Positions 1 through 5,687 of a stretch of DNA of 6,622 nt are shown here, one piece after another. Numbering within the stretch: position 1 is the first letter of the stretch; each line of letters begins with the position of its first letter. A model generated the notes under the pieces. It saw only the letters and a program-made list of their open reading frames with translations. It ran no database searches and was not told the DNA's origin. Position numbers and translations under genes: made by a program. The stretch comes from Patescibacteria group bacterium (lineage in GTDB: Bacteria > Patescibacteriota > Dojkabacteria > SC72 > T1SED10-24): the NCBI GenBank assembly GCA_007136035.1, contig SLHS01000076.1, positions 1-6,622 on the forward strand, in the 5' to 3' direction.

Positions 1-201
1 AACAAGATTAATAAAACAGAATTGAAAAAATATATAGAGAGAGAATATAGAGTTAAGGTAGAAAGTATAGCGAGTTTAACAAAGCCAGGGAAAAAACATA
101 TAGATTGGAAAACTAATAGAAAATTTAGAAAATCAGATAAAAAGAAGTACATTGTTCAGTTGAAAAAAGGAGATAAAATAGAGGAATTTTTAAATAAATA
201 A
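1..201 (+). CDS. rplW: 50S ribosomal protein L23, 3' part only
   Basis: This is the C-terminal 66 codons of L23, open at the left edge and ending in TAA at 199-201. L23 binds 23S rRNA domain III beside the polypeptide exit tunnel and is the docking site for trigger factor and SRP. The visible part reads NKTELKKYIEREYRVKVESI followed by a basic loop with a DWK...RKSDKKKYIVQLKKGD pattern. This matches the family's C-terminal half, where a helix ending in a VxVxxVxT-like strand is followed by a Lys/Arg-rich hairpin and a final 'kkAyVtLkeGd' strand. The N-terminal part, which includes most of the trigger-factor docking surface, lies outside the window. Its position directly before rplB, two bases away, is the standard S10-operon order. 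Identification is secure; the start cannot be seen. Confidence 0.93.
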   Translation, partial: NKINKTELKKYIEREYRVKVESIASLTKPGKKHIDWKTNRKFRKSDKKKYIVQLKKGDKIEEFLNK

Positions 202-203
202 TT

Positions 204-1052
204 ATGGCAATAAAAACATTTAAACCTACAACACCAACAAGAAGAGGTACAAGATTAGAAGACCGTTCTAAACTTGAGAAAGATAGTGGGCCTAGAAGCC
301 TTACTGTTGCAAAAAGAAAAAGATCTGGAAGAAATAATCAGGGTAAAATTACTGTAAGACATAGAGGAGGAGGTGTTAAAAGGAGAATTAGAGTTGTTGA
401 TTTTAAGCGTGATAAGCATGGAATCCCAGCAAAAGTTTTGGATTTTTACTTTGACCCAAATAGATCAGCAAATTTAGCACTTTTGCAATATGCAGATGGT
501 GAAAAAAGGTATATAATTGCCCCTAAAGGTTTGAAAAAGGGGAAGACAGTTATATCGGGTGAGAAGGTAGATTTTGTCCCTGGTAATGCAATGCACATTG
601 GTAATATACCGGCTGGTTTTGAAGTACATTGTGTTGAAGATATTCCAGGTAGGGGTGCAGTATATGGTCGTTCAGCTGGTGAAGCAATTATTGTTCAAGG
701 TAAAGATGCTACAGGGAAATATGTGCAGATAAAAATGCCATCAGGTGAAATCCGCCTTGTGAACGCAAAAAGCATGGCAACTATTGGGCAGATAGGAAAT
801 GAAGAAAAAATGAATATTAAGATTGGTAAAGCAGGTAGAAAGAGACTTTTGGGTTGGAGACCAACAGTAAGAGGTAAAGCTATGCATCCTGCACAACACC
901 CTCATGGTGGTGGTGAAGGAAAGGGATCTATTGGTAAAGCAAAGGATATTTGGGGTCATAAATTGCATACTAGAACAAGAAGAAATAAAAGAACTGAAAA
1001 ATATATTATTAAGCGTAGAAGGTCAAAAACAAGACCATTTGCAAAGAAATAA
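204..1052 (+). CDS. rplB: 50S ribosomal protein L2
   Basis: L2 (282 aa; 273 in E. coli) binds 23S rRNA near the peptidyl-transferase centre and bridges to the 30S subunit. The N-terminal family signature MAIKTFKPTTPTRRG is intact, so ATG 204 is the start. GRNNQGKITVRHRGGG (residues 42-57), the RNA-binding DPNRSAN...YADGEKRYI region (84-104) and HPHGGGEG (232-239) are all present. The His that aligns with functionally important E. coli His229 is residue 232. Oddities against the consensus: the AMNPVDHPHGG loop reads AMHPAQHPHGG, and the usual His of GGGHK is Val (GGGVK). The C-terminus is strongly basic, as in the family. The gene starts two bases after rplW. A GAGGAA at 181-186 is 17 bases from the ATG, too far for a normal Shine-Dalgarno site. 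Confidence 0.99.
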   Translation: MAIKTFKPTTPTRRGTRLEDRSKLEKDSGPRSLTVAKRKRSGRNNQGKITVRHRGGGVKRRIRVVDFKRDKHGIPAKVLDFYFDPNRSANLALLQYADGEKRYIIAPKGLKKGKTVISGEKVDFVPGNAMHIGNIPAGFEVHCVEDIPGRGAVYGRSAGEAIIVQGKDATGKYVQIKMPSGEIRLVNAKSMATIGQIGNEEKMNIKIGKAGRKRLLGWRPTVRGKAMHPAQHPHGGGEGKGSIGKAKDIWGHKLHTRTRRNKRTEKYIIKRRRSKTRPFAKK

Positions 1053-1069
1053 TTTAAAAAAGAAAAAGA

Positions 1070-1375
1070 ATGTCTAGATCACTAAAAAAAGGACAATTTG
1101 TTGATAAAAAGTTAGAAGCTAAAGTAAGGAAAGCAAAGGAGTCTGGAGATAGAAAACCAATTAAAACTTGGTCAAGGTCAAGCGTGATTACTCCAGAGAT
1201 GGTAGGGTTAACGTTTGGTGTACATAATGGGAAAAAGCATGAGAATGTCTTGGTTTTAGAGACAATGGTTGGTCATAGATTAGGTGAATTTGCACCTACC
1301 AGAATTTTTAAAGGACACGCTAAGAAAGGGAAGATTTCTAAAGTATATGGTGGTTCTGGAAGATTTGAAGAATAA
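1070..1375 (+). CDS. rpsS: 30S ribosomal protein S19
   Basis: S19 (101 aa; 92 in E. coli) sits in the head of the 30S subunit with S13 and contacts the A-site finger bridge. The start is fixed by the family N-terminus MSRSLKKG. KTWSRSSVITPEMVG (residues 32-46) and HRLGEFAPTRIFKGH (69-83) are the diagnostic blocks. The near-universal GPF at residues 8-10 is GQF here. After FKGHA, where many S19 proteins stop soon, there is a tail of about 17 residues, KKGKISKVYGGSGRFEE; similar short basic tails occur in other bacterial S19 proteins. It lies 17 bases after rplB and 17 before rplV. The leader is purine-rich (AAAAAAGAAAAAGA) but contains no GGAG-like core. Confidence 0.99.
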   Translation: MSRSLKKGQFVDKKLEAKVRKAKESGDRKPIKTWSRSSVITPEMVGLTFGVHNGKKHENVLVLETMVGHRLGEFAPTRIFKGHAKKGKISKVYGGSGRFEE

Positions 1376-1392
1376 TATTTGTCAAAAATTAG

Positions 1393-1734
1393 ATGGAAAA
1401 GAAAACATACAAATCACAATACAAAAATGCAGCACAATCTCCACAGAAATTGAGATTGGTAGCAGATGTTGTTAGAGGGAAAAGAGTAGATATCGCTGTT
1501 GATTTGCTTACTTTTTTGAATAAAAAAGGAGCAAAAATTGTTTTGAAAGCTTTAAATAGTGCAGCTGCAAATGCAAAAAATTTAGATGGTATTCAAACAG
1601 AAAAACTGTATATTACAAAAATAAGTGTTGATGAAGCAACAACTTTAAAGAGAGTAATTTTTGAATCTAGGGCGAATGTTTCAACTTTGAACAAAAGAAG
1701 ATCTAATTTAAATATTGAATTATCTGTTAAATAA
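1393..1734 (+). CDS. rplV: 50S ribosomal protein L22, with divergent tunnel hairpin
   Basis: L22 (113 aa; 110 in E. coli) helps assemble the 50S subunit, and its long beta-hairpin lines the exit tunnel constriction with L4. The globular part is typical: AAQSPQKLRLVADVVRGK (residues 13-30), then a helical ALNSAAANAKN block (53-63) and a KISVDEA strand (76-82). The hairpin, residues about 82-104, keeps its usual length and the LKR at 85-87. Where most bacteria have a basic MPRAKGRA-like tip it reads IFESRANV (89-96), and the closing 'kRTSHItvvv' strand reads KRRSNLNIEL. The reading frame is open throughout and I see no sign of compensating frameshifts. ATG 1393 gives a normal N-terminus and there is no Shine-Dalgarno site in TATTTGTCAAAAATTAG. 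The gene identity is secure. Confidence 0.98.
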   Translation: MEKKTYKSQYKNAAQSPQKLRLVADVVRGKRVDIAVDLLTFLNKKGAKIVLKALNSAAANAKNLDGIQTEKLYITKISVDEATTLKRVIFESRANVSTLNKRRSNLNIELSVK

Positions 1735-1739
1735 AAATC

Positions 1740-2387
1740 ATGGGACAAAAAATAAATGCTAATGCTTTGAGATTGGGAATAAACAAGAGTTGGAAATCAT
1801 CTTGGTTTGCGGGCTCAAAGGATTTGTATTCAAAAAATTTGAAAGAAGATTTAGCAATTAAAGAAGACGTTAGGAAAGCATTTAAGCAGTCTGGTTTAGA
1901 AACGGTATTTGTTCGAAGAAATGGAAATAAGATTGAAGTAGAAGTTACAGTTGCTAAACCTGGTGTTGCGATAGGTAGAGGGGGAGAAGGAATTGAAAAA
2001 ATTAAAACGGAATTAACAAAGAAATTTAAACGATCTGTAGATGTAAAGATTACGGAAATTAAAAGAGCGGATACATCAGCAAGAATAATAGCAAGAAGTA
2101 TTGCAGATGGAATTGAAAGAAGACAACCTCCTAAGCTTTTAATGATGAGTTACAAGGAAAAAGCGATAAGTGCAGGAGCGAAGGGAATTAGGATTTGGGT
2201 TTCAGGGAGAATAGGAGGAAACAGTCAAGCAAGAACTATAAAAGTATCCGAAGGTCCAGTACCATTACATACATTTAGGGCAGAAATTGATTTTGCAAAA
2301 GAAACGGCTGCAACACTAGATTCTGGACTTCTTGGTGTTAAAGTTTGGGTATATAATCCACCTAAAAAAAATGAAGAGAAGAAATAA
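1740..2387 (+). CDS. rpsC: 30S ribosomal protein S3
   Basis: S3 (215 aa; 233 in E. coli) forms the mRNA entry side of the 30S head with S4 and S5 and takes part in mRNA unwinding. The start is set by MGQK. A type II KH domain follows, with its GxxG loop as GRGG at residues 79-82 inside PGVAIGRGGEGIEKI. The C-terminal domain has ARIIARSIADGIERRQP (95-130 region), GAKGIRIWVSGRIGG, and EGPVPLHTFRAEIDFA, ending in a short Lys/Glu-rich tail. The N-terminal signature usually reads MGQKxxPxGxRLGI; here it is MGQKINANALRLGI, without the proline and glycine. The gene begins five bases after rplV with no Shine-Dalgarno site and is followed by a 22-base AT-rich spacer. Confidence 0.99.
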   Translation: MGQKINANALRLGINKSWKSSWFAGSKDLYSKNLKEDLAIKEDVRKAFKQSGLETVFVRRNGNKIEVEVTVAKPGVAIGRGGEGIEKIKTELTKKFKRSVDVKITEIKRADTSARIIARSIADGIERRQPPKLLMMSYKEKAISAGAKGIRIWVSGRIGGNSQARTIKVSEGPVPLHTFRAEIDFAKETAATLDSGLLGVKVWVYNPPKKNEEKK

Positions 2388-2409
2388 TAATATATAGCAA
2401 AATATAATT

Positions 2410-2823
2410 ATGTTACAACCTAAAAAACAGAAATATAGAAAACAATTTAGAGGAAAAATGGGAGGTGTGGCTACTTCTAATAAAGAGGTCCTTTATGGTG
2501 ATTACGGATTGAAATCTTTAGATTCGTCTTGGGTTAAGGCAAGAAATCTTGAAGCTGCTAGGAGAACAATTTCCGGTGCTACAAAGAGAAAGGGTAAAGT
2601 TTGGATAAGGGTTTTTCCAGATAAGCCATATACCCAAAAATCAACAAATTCTAGGATGGGACAAGGGAAGGGTGATGTTGAAGGATATGTTGCAGTTGTG
2701 AGACCAGGCACCATTCTTTTTGAAATAGGTGGTGTTAGTGAAGAAGTTGCATTTAAAGCATTGAAACTAGCATCTCATAAATTACCAGTTAAAACTAAAG
2801 TAATAGCTAAATCAGAAATATAA
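2410..2823 (+). CDS. rplP: 50S ribosomal protein L16
   Basis: L16 (137 aa; 136 in E. coli) organises the A-tRNA binding pocket and is a late 50S assembly protein. The entire family pattern is visible: MLQPKKQKYRKQFRGKMGG at the start, EAARRTISGATKRKGKVWIR (residues 48-67), VFPDKPYTQK (68-77), SRMGQGKG (81-88) and KLASHKLPVKTK near the end. Arg82 occupies the position of E. coli Arg81, the loop residue hydroxylated by the oxygenase RoxA (YcfD) in some bacteria; whether it is modified here cannot be told. The start ATG follows a 22-base spacer of A and T almost exclusively, with no Shine-Dalgarno site. The TAA stop shares its last A with the ATG of rpmC. Confidence 0.99.
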   Translation: MLQPKKQKYRKQFRGKMGGVATSNKEVLYGDYGLKSLDSSWVKARNLEAARRTISGATKRKGKVWIRVFPDKPYTQKSTNSRMGQGKGDVEGYVAVVRPGTILFEIGGVSEEVAFKALKLASHKLPVKTKVIAKSEI

Positions 2824-3050
2824 TGGAAATTAAGGATATAAAAAAATTAAATATGGAGGAATTGGACAAAGAGCTTTATAAGTTTCGCAAGGAATTTTCT
2901 CAAGCGAAAAAGGAAATAAGAGATGGTAAAGAAAAAGATGTAAGAAAAGGCTTGAGAATAAAGAGAATTATTGCTAGAATACACACTGTTTTGAACGAAA
3001 AAAAGAGAGATAAATTAAAACAAAAAGAAAATGGAAAAGAAGACAAGTAA
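2823..3050 (+). CDS. rpmC: 50S ribosomal protein L29
   Basis: L29 (75 aa; 63 in E. coli) is a two-helix protein at the tunnel exit, next to L23, contributing to the docking area for trigger factor and SRP. The N-terminal helix MEIKDIKKLNMEELDKELYK and the C-terminal RIKRIIARIHTVLNEKK (residues 45-61) with the signature IARIHT (50-55) identify it. The central 'LRFQxAtGQLen' motif that joins the helices in most bacteria is replaced by a charged EFSQAKKEIRDGKEKD stretch (24-39). A Lys/Glu-rich tail of about 12 residues extends beyond the usual end, and its last codons overlap rpsQ by 20 bases. The start overlaps the rplP stop as TAATG. The position between L16 and S17 supports the call. Confidence 0.96.
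   Translation: MEIKDIKKLNMEELDKELYKFRKEFSQAKKEIRDGKEKDVRKGLRIKRIIARIHTVLNEKKRDKLKQKENGKEDK
3031..3050 (+). other. rpmC/rpsQ 20-base coding overlap
   Basis: The last seven codons of rpmC (including TAA 3048-3050) are also the first codons of rpsQ in another frame. Both ends fit: rpmC has no earlier stop and rpsQ needs ATG 3031 to keep its first strand. This is the longest overlap in the window and suggests that the two proteins are translated in a coupled way. Confidence 0.9.
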
Positions 3051-3264
3051 AAGAAAATTGCAAGGTGTTATTGTGAGTAACAAAATGGATAAAACTGTTA
3101 AGGTTTTAGTTGAGAGACAGAAGAGTCATCCTAGATATAAAAAGGTTGTTAATCACAGGAAAATATATTTTGCACATACAGACAAAGAATTACAAGAAGG
3201 AGAAGAAGTAACCATTATAGAAAGTCGTCCTTACTCAAAAAATGTTAAATGGAAAGTAATTTAA
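3031..3264 (+). CDS. rpsQ: 30S ribosomal protein S17
   Basis: S17 (77 aa; 84 in E. coli) is a primary 16S rRNA binder in the 5' domain and is needed early in 30S assembly. It is an OB-fold protein. The first strand, RKLQGVIVSNKMDKTVKVLVE (within residues 8-28), is the typical family opening; HPRYKKVV (33-40), KIYFAHTD (44-51) and the signature EGEEVTIIESRPYSK (56-70) follow. It ends soon after KWKVI, so the C-terminal extension of the E. coli protein is absent. ATG 3031 is preferred because it gives nine residues before the conserved LQG; the next in-frame ATG (codon 19) would delete the first strand. This start lies inside rpmC, giving a 20-base overlap in another frame. Confidence 0.98.
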   Translation: MEKKTSKRKLQGVIVSNKMDKTVKVLVERQKSHPRYKKVVNHRKIYFAHTDKELQEGEEVTIIESRPYSKNVKWKVI

Positions 3265-3270
3265 AAAAAT
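3265..3270 (+). other. S10-spc junction without a promoter
   Basis: Only AAAAAT separates the rpsQ stop from the rplN start. In E. coli the S10 operon ends after rpsQ and a separate promoter drives the spc genes. Here there is no space for a terminator or leader, and no inverted repeat followed by a T-run in the flanking coding ends. The two operons are inferred to be one transcription unit. Confidence 0.75.
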
Positions 3271-3642
3271 ATGATACAAAAAGAAACAAAAGTAAAAATT
3301 GCAGATAACAGTGGAGGTAAAATTGGTAAAGTTGTTGGCATAAAAGGTAAATCAAATTGCCATTTTGCAACTTTGGGCGACATGGTTATTGTTTCAATAC
3401 AACAAGCTATACCTCGTGCTGCTGTAAAAAAGCATCAAGTTGAAAGAGCGGTGGTTGTTAGAACTAAAAAGGAAGTAGGTAGAAAAGATGGTTCATATAT
3501 TAGATTTGATGAAAACGCTGTTGTTTTAATAGATTCAGCGAAAAAATCTCCAAAAGGTACTCGTATCTTTGGACCCGTGGCTCGTGAATTGAAAGAAAGA
3601 GGATTTGATAAAATTATTTCTTTAGCACCTGAAGTACTATGA
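3271..3642 (+). CDS. rplN: 50S ribosomal protein L14
   Basis: L14 (123 aa, the same as E. coli) lies on the interface face of the 50S subunit, contacts L19 and 16S helix 14 (bridge B8), and is the docking site of the silencing factor RsfS. It starts MIQKETKVKIADNSG and carries GDMVIVSIQQAIPRAAVKK (residues 36-54), VVVRTKKEVGRKDGSYIRFD (61-80) and the signature GTRIFGPVARELKERGF (96-112), ending in the characteristic LAPEVL. The segment after ADNSG usually begins with Ala-Arg/Lys; here it is GGKIGKVVGIKGKS, with extra glycines. In E. coli a separate spc promoter precedes rplN; here only six bases separate it from rpsQ, leaving no room for one. It stops at TGA, the only TGA stop visible in the window, in an ATGA overlap with rplX. 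Confidence 0.99.
   Translation: MIQKETKVKIADNSGGKIGKVVGIKGKSNCHFATLGDMVIVSIQQAIPRAAVKKHQVERAVVVRTKKEVGRKDGSYIRFDENAVVLIDSAKKSPKGTRIFGPVARELKERGFDKIISLAPEVL
3639..3642 (+). other. ATGA stop-start junction rplN/rplX
   Basis: The ATG of rplX and the TGA of rplN share bases. The junction sits at the third gene boundary into the spc half and has no Shine-Dalgarno sequence before it (TTTAGCACCTGAAGTACT), so re-initiation by the terminating ribosome is the simplest way to start rplX. Confidence 0.9.
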
Positions 3643-3983
3643 AGATAAAACGAAATGACACAGTTAAAATATTATATGGTAAAGATGCTGGTAAAACAGG
3701 CAAGGTGGTAAAAATTTTACCTAAGGAAGATAAAGTAGTTGTTGAAGGTATGAATATATTTAAAAGGCATATGAAAGGTGATGGCAGAAAAAGAAAATCG
3801 GAAATCGCTGATATTATTAAACCAATTAATGTGGCTAAGGTGCAATTAATTTGTCCTGCTTGTAATAAAGCAACAAGAATAGGGATGGAAAAAGGTGAAA
3901 GAATTTGTAAAAAATGTAATAAAAAAATTAGTGGAGGTACAGATAATAAATCTAAAGCAACTAAAAAAACAACTAAAAAATAA
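3639..3983 (+). CDS. rplX: 50S ribosomal protein L24, zinc-ribbon type
   Basis: L24 (114 aa; 104 in E. coli) initiates 50S assembly by binding the 5' end of 23S rRNA and sits at the tunnel exit. An N-terminal KOW domain is visible: NDTVKILYGKDAGKTGKVVKI (within residues 6-26), then VVVEGMNIFKRHMK (33-46). A C-terminal pair, CPAC (72-75) and CKKC (90-93), forms a four-cysteine zinc site of the kind found in many non-proteobacterial L24 proteins. Between them, the usual 'kpnpqnp.GGIieke' linker is replaced by GDGRKRKSEIADIIK (47-61), lacking the GGI. The last 17 residues are a low-complexity Lys/Thr tail. The start overlaps the rplN stop by four bases (ATGA), and the TAA stop shares a base with the rplE ATG. 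Confidence 0.98.
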   Translation: MKIKRNDTVKILYGKDAGKTGKVVKILPKEDKVVVEGMNIFKRHMKGDGRKRKSEIADIIKPINVAKVQLICPACNKATRIGMEKGERICKKCNKKISGGTDNKSKATKKTTKK

Positions 3984-4531
3984 TGAATAGATTAAGAAAA
4001 CTCTATACAACTAAATACAGGAAGGAACTGCAAAAGGAACTAGGTTTGGATAGTATAATGGCTGTACCAAATTTAGAGAAGATTGTTGTTAATTGTGGTG
4101 TTGGTGAAGCAGCTTCAAATTCACAGGCAATAGAAGATGCTGTAGAAATGTTAACATTGATTACAGGACAAAAACCAGTTGTTACTAAAGCTAAAAAAGC
4201 TGTTGCGACATTTAAAATTCGACAAGGGGATGAAATAGGAGTAATGGTGAATTTAAGAGGCCAGAGGATGTGGGACTTTTTTGATAAATTGGTGAATATT
4301 GTTTTACCTAGAATTAAGGATTTTAGAGGTCTTTCTCCCAAAGCTTTCGATGGTAGTGGCAACTATTCTTTAGGTATTGAGGATCACATAGTATTTCCAG
4401 AGGTTGATCCTAATAAAGTACAAAAAATTAGAAGTTTACAAGTGACATTTGTTTTTACAAGTGAAAAAGATTTACATTCAAAAGCATTTTTAGATAAATT
4501 TGGTTTTCCTTTTAAAAAGCATGGCAACTAA
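3983..4531 (+). CDS. rplE: 50S ribosomal protein L5
   Basis: L5 (182 aa; 179 in E. coli) binds 5S rRNA in the central protuberance and contacts the P-site tRNA and S13. Family blocks are clear: VPNLEKIVVNCGVGEA (residues 28-43), LITGQKPVVTKAKKA (59-73), the RGQRMWDFFDKL helix (92-103), and RGLSPKAFDGSGNYSLG (115-131), followed by VFPEVDPNK (137-145) and the C-terminal FGFPF. Compared with the consensus, prolines usually found in the 'vvPaL', 'nPMqVP' and 'eGmPIG' segments are replaced (residues near 15, 24 and 84). ATG 3983 overlaps the rplX stop as TAATG and gives an N-terminus of normal length. The end overlaps rpsN by 11 bases. Confidence 0.99.
   Translation: MNRLRKLYTTKYRKELQKELGLDSIMAVPNLEKIVVNCGVGEAASNSQAIEDAVEMLTLITGQKPVVTKAKKAVATFKIRQGDEIGVMVNLRGQRMWDFFDKLVNIVLPRIKDFRGLSPKAFDGSGNYSLGIEDHIVFPEVDPNKVQKIRSLQVTFVFTSEKDLHSKAFLDKFGFPFKKHGN
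4521..4531 (+). other. rplE/rpsN 11-base coding overlap
   Basis: The rpsN start ATG lies 11 bases inside rplE, whose TAA stop is 4529-4531. The choice of ATG 4521 rests on the S14 family N-terminus. There is no Shine-Dalgarno site in the preceding TCCTTTTAAAAAGC, so coupling to rplE translation is likely. Confidence 0.88.
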
Positions 4532-4715
4532 AGCAATGATAGAAAAACAAAATAGGTTAAAAAAGTCTTCTAAATATAGTGCAAGAGTGTATAATAGGTG
4601 CCAGTCTTGTGGAAGACCTAGGGCATATATTCGAAAATTTGGTTTATGTAGAATTTGTTTTAGGAATTTAGCTCATGAAGGTGAATTAGTAGGTGTTAAG
4701 AAATCTAATGTATAA
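4521..4715 (+). CDS. rpsN: 30S ribosomal protein S14, zinc-binding short form
   Basis: This is the short four-cysteine form of S14 (64 aa; usually 61). It binds 16S rRNA in the 30S head near S3, S10 and S19. The zinc site is CQSC (27-30) and CRIC (43-46), enclosing GRPRAYIRKFGL, which is the family signature. A methionine at 4500 is also in frame, but ATG 4521 gives MATKAMIEKQNR, matching the usual MAkkxmiak start, and avoids a hydrophobic extension that is only rplE read in another frame. The start therefore lies 11 bases inside rplE. The C-terminus usually ends in a PGVxKASW motif; here it is VGVKKSNV, without the proline and final tryptophan. It is the only S14 in the window; whether a second, zinc-free copy exists elsewhere cannot be seen. 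Confidence 0.98.
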   Translation: MATKAMIEKQNRLKKSSKYSARVYNRCQSCGRPRAYIRKFGLCRICFRNLAHEGELVGVKKSNV

Positions 4716-4735
4716 ATTAATTAAAAAACTTTGAA

Positions 4736-5116
4736 ATGATAAATGATACTGTAGCGGACTTTTTAGCAAGAATGCAAAATGGAATAATGAGGGGTAAGAA
4801 AGAGATTATTGTTTTGAAAACAAAAATGATAGTTGATATTTTAGAGATCTTAAAAAAAGAAGATATGATTTTGGATTATGAAGTGAAGGATAGTGATATT
4901 GTTGTTAAACCGAAATATCATCAAAAAGAACCAGCTGTAGCAAAATTTAAAAGAATCAGTAAACCAGGACAAAGAATCTATATTAATGCATTGGAAATTG
5001 TACCAATAATGAACGGTAGAGGTATTTCAATAATTAGTACTTCACAAGGTCTTATGACTGGTTCCTTAGCGAAAAGCAAGTGCATTGGTGGAGAACATAT
5101 TTGTAATATTTGGTAA
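4736..5116 (+). CDS. rpsH: 30S ribosomal protein S8
   Basis: S8 (126 aa; 130 in E. coli) is a primary binder of 16S rRNA helix 21 and, in E. coli, the translational repressor of the spc operon. The N-terminal domain starts MINDTVADFLARMQNG (residues 1-16), matching the family's MTDPIADMLTRIRNA but with Thr in place of the usual Pro. The C-terminal RNA-binding signature is present as GRGISIISTSQGLMT (94-108), ending GGEHICNIW, close to the family's GGEvlcyvW. SKPGQRIYI (75-83) is the usual middle strand. It lies 20 bases after rpsN in a spacer with a single G and a single C. I see no sequence near rplE or rplX that I could call an S8-binding mimic, so autogenous control is unproven here. Confidence 0.98.
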   Translation: MINDTVADFLARMQNGIMRGKKEIIVLKTKMIVDILEILKKEDMILDYEVKDSDIVVKPKYHQKEPAVAKFKRISKPGQRIYINALEIVPIMNGRGISIISTSQGLMTGSLAKSKCIGGEHICNIW

Positions 5117-5120
5117 TTTT

Positions 5121-5660
5121 ATGTCAAGAATAAGTAAAGAAGTTGTAAAAATTGAAGATGGAGTTACAGTAGAAAAGGAAGGTAAAAAATTGTCTTTTAA
5201 GGGACCTCTTGGTGAATTAAATCTTAAGTTACCGAGGGAAATAGAAGCCGAGATTAAGGATGGGGAAATAATTGTGACAAAAACAAAGGATAATAAGAGA
5301 GTAAATTCTCTTCATGGAACATACAGATCTTTAATAAATAATTGTGTGATTGGAGTGTTTAAAGGTTATGAAAAAAAACTTGAAGTTTCTGGAGTCGGTT
5401 ATAGAGTAAAAATGAGTGGAGATAATTTGGAAATGACATTGGGTTGGAATCACCCCGTCATTGTTGAACCGCCAGAAGGTATTATATTTGAAGCTCCAGA
5501 CGAAGTTACAATAACAGTTAAAGGTTTTGATAAGCAAAAAGTGGGTGAAGTAGCAGCTAAAATTCGAGAATATAGAAAGACAGAACCTTACAAAGGTAAA
5601 GGTATTAAATATGAAGGAGAAATTGTAAGAAGAAAGAGTGTTAAAAAAGCTGTAGCATAG
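5121..5660 (+). CDS. rplF: 50S ribosomal protein L6
   Basis: L6 (179 aa; 177 in E. coli) consists of two similar alpha/beta domains, lies near the sarcin-ricin loop and L7/L12 stalk base, and supports late 50S assembly. An in-frame ATG at 5085 lies inside rpsH; ATG 5121 is chosen because it gives the family start MSRI and leaves a four-base gap after rpsH. Visible blocks are KGPLGEL (27-33), SLHGTYRSLINNCVIGVFKGY (within 63-83), VSGVGYRVKMSG (89-100), LGWNHPV (107-113) and the C-terminal signature EPYKGKGIKYEGE (155-167). The usual RIGKKPIxIPxGV opening reads RISKEVVKIEDGV, so both prolines are missing, and the 'rkpEPYKGKG' proline is Thr. It ends in TAG. Confidence 0.99.
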   Translation: MSRISKEVVKIEDGVTVEKEGKKLSFKGPLGELNLKLPREIEAEIKDGEIIVTKTKDNKRVNSLHGTYRSLINNCVIGVFKGYEKKLEVSGVGYRVKMSGDNLEMTLGWNHPVIVEPPEGIIFEAPDEVTITVKGFDKQKVGEVAAKIREYRKTEPYKGKGIKYEGEIVRRKSVKKAVA

Positions 5661-5687
5661 TTTAATTAAAAGTTTTAAGTTAATAAA

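Noticed and set aside
181..186. GAGGAA as a Shine-Dalgarno site for rplB
   Set aside because: It is 17 bases from the ATG and is part of the conserved L23 C-terminal codons (Glu-Glu), so it is unlikely to position a ribosome.
741..968. 75-codon - strand frame opposite rplB
   Set aside because: It lies opposite the most conserved part of L2 and has no sign of independent function.
1284..1475. 63-codon + strand frame spanning the rpsS/rplV junction
   Set aside because: It is an out-of-frame reading of two certain genes and resembles no ribosomal or other small protein.
4003..4362. 119-codon open frame on the - strand inside rplE
   Set aside because: It is entirely opposite a well-conserved L5 region and has no recognisable protein features; chance open frame.
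4500..4520. Upstream in-frame ATG that would add seven residues to S14
   Set aside because: The extension is hydrophobic, is explained by rplE coding, and does not match the S14 family start, which begins at ATG 4521.
5661..5687. Possible internal promoter in the rplF-rplR spacer
   Set aside because: The 27 bases are AT-rich, but I see no -35-like TTGACA partner at a proper distance; any TATAAT-like match would be uninformative at this composition.
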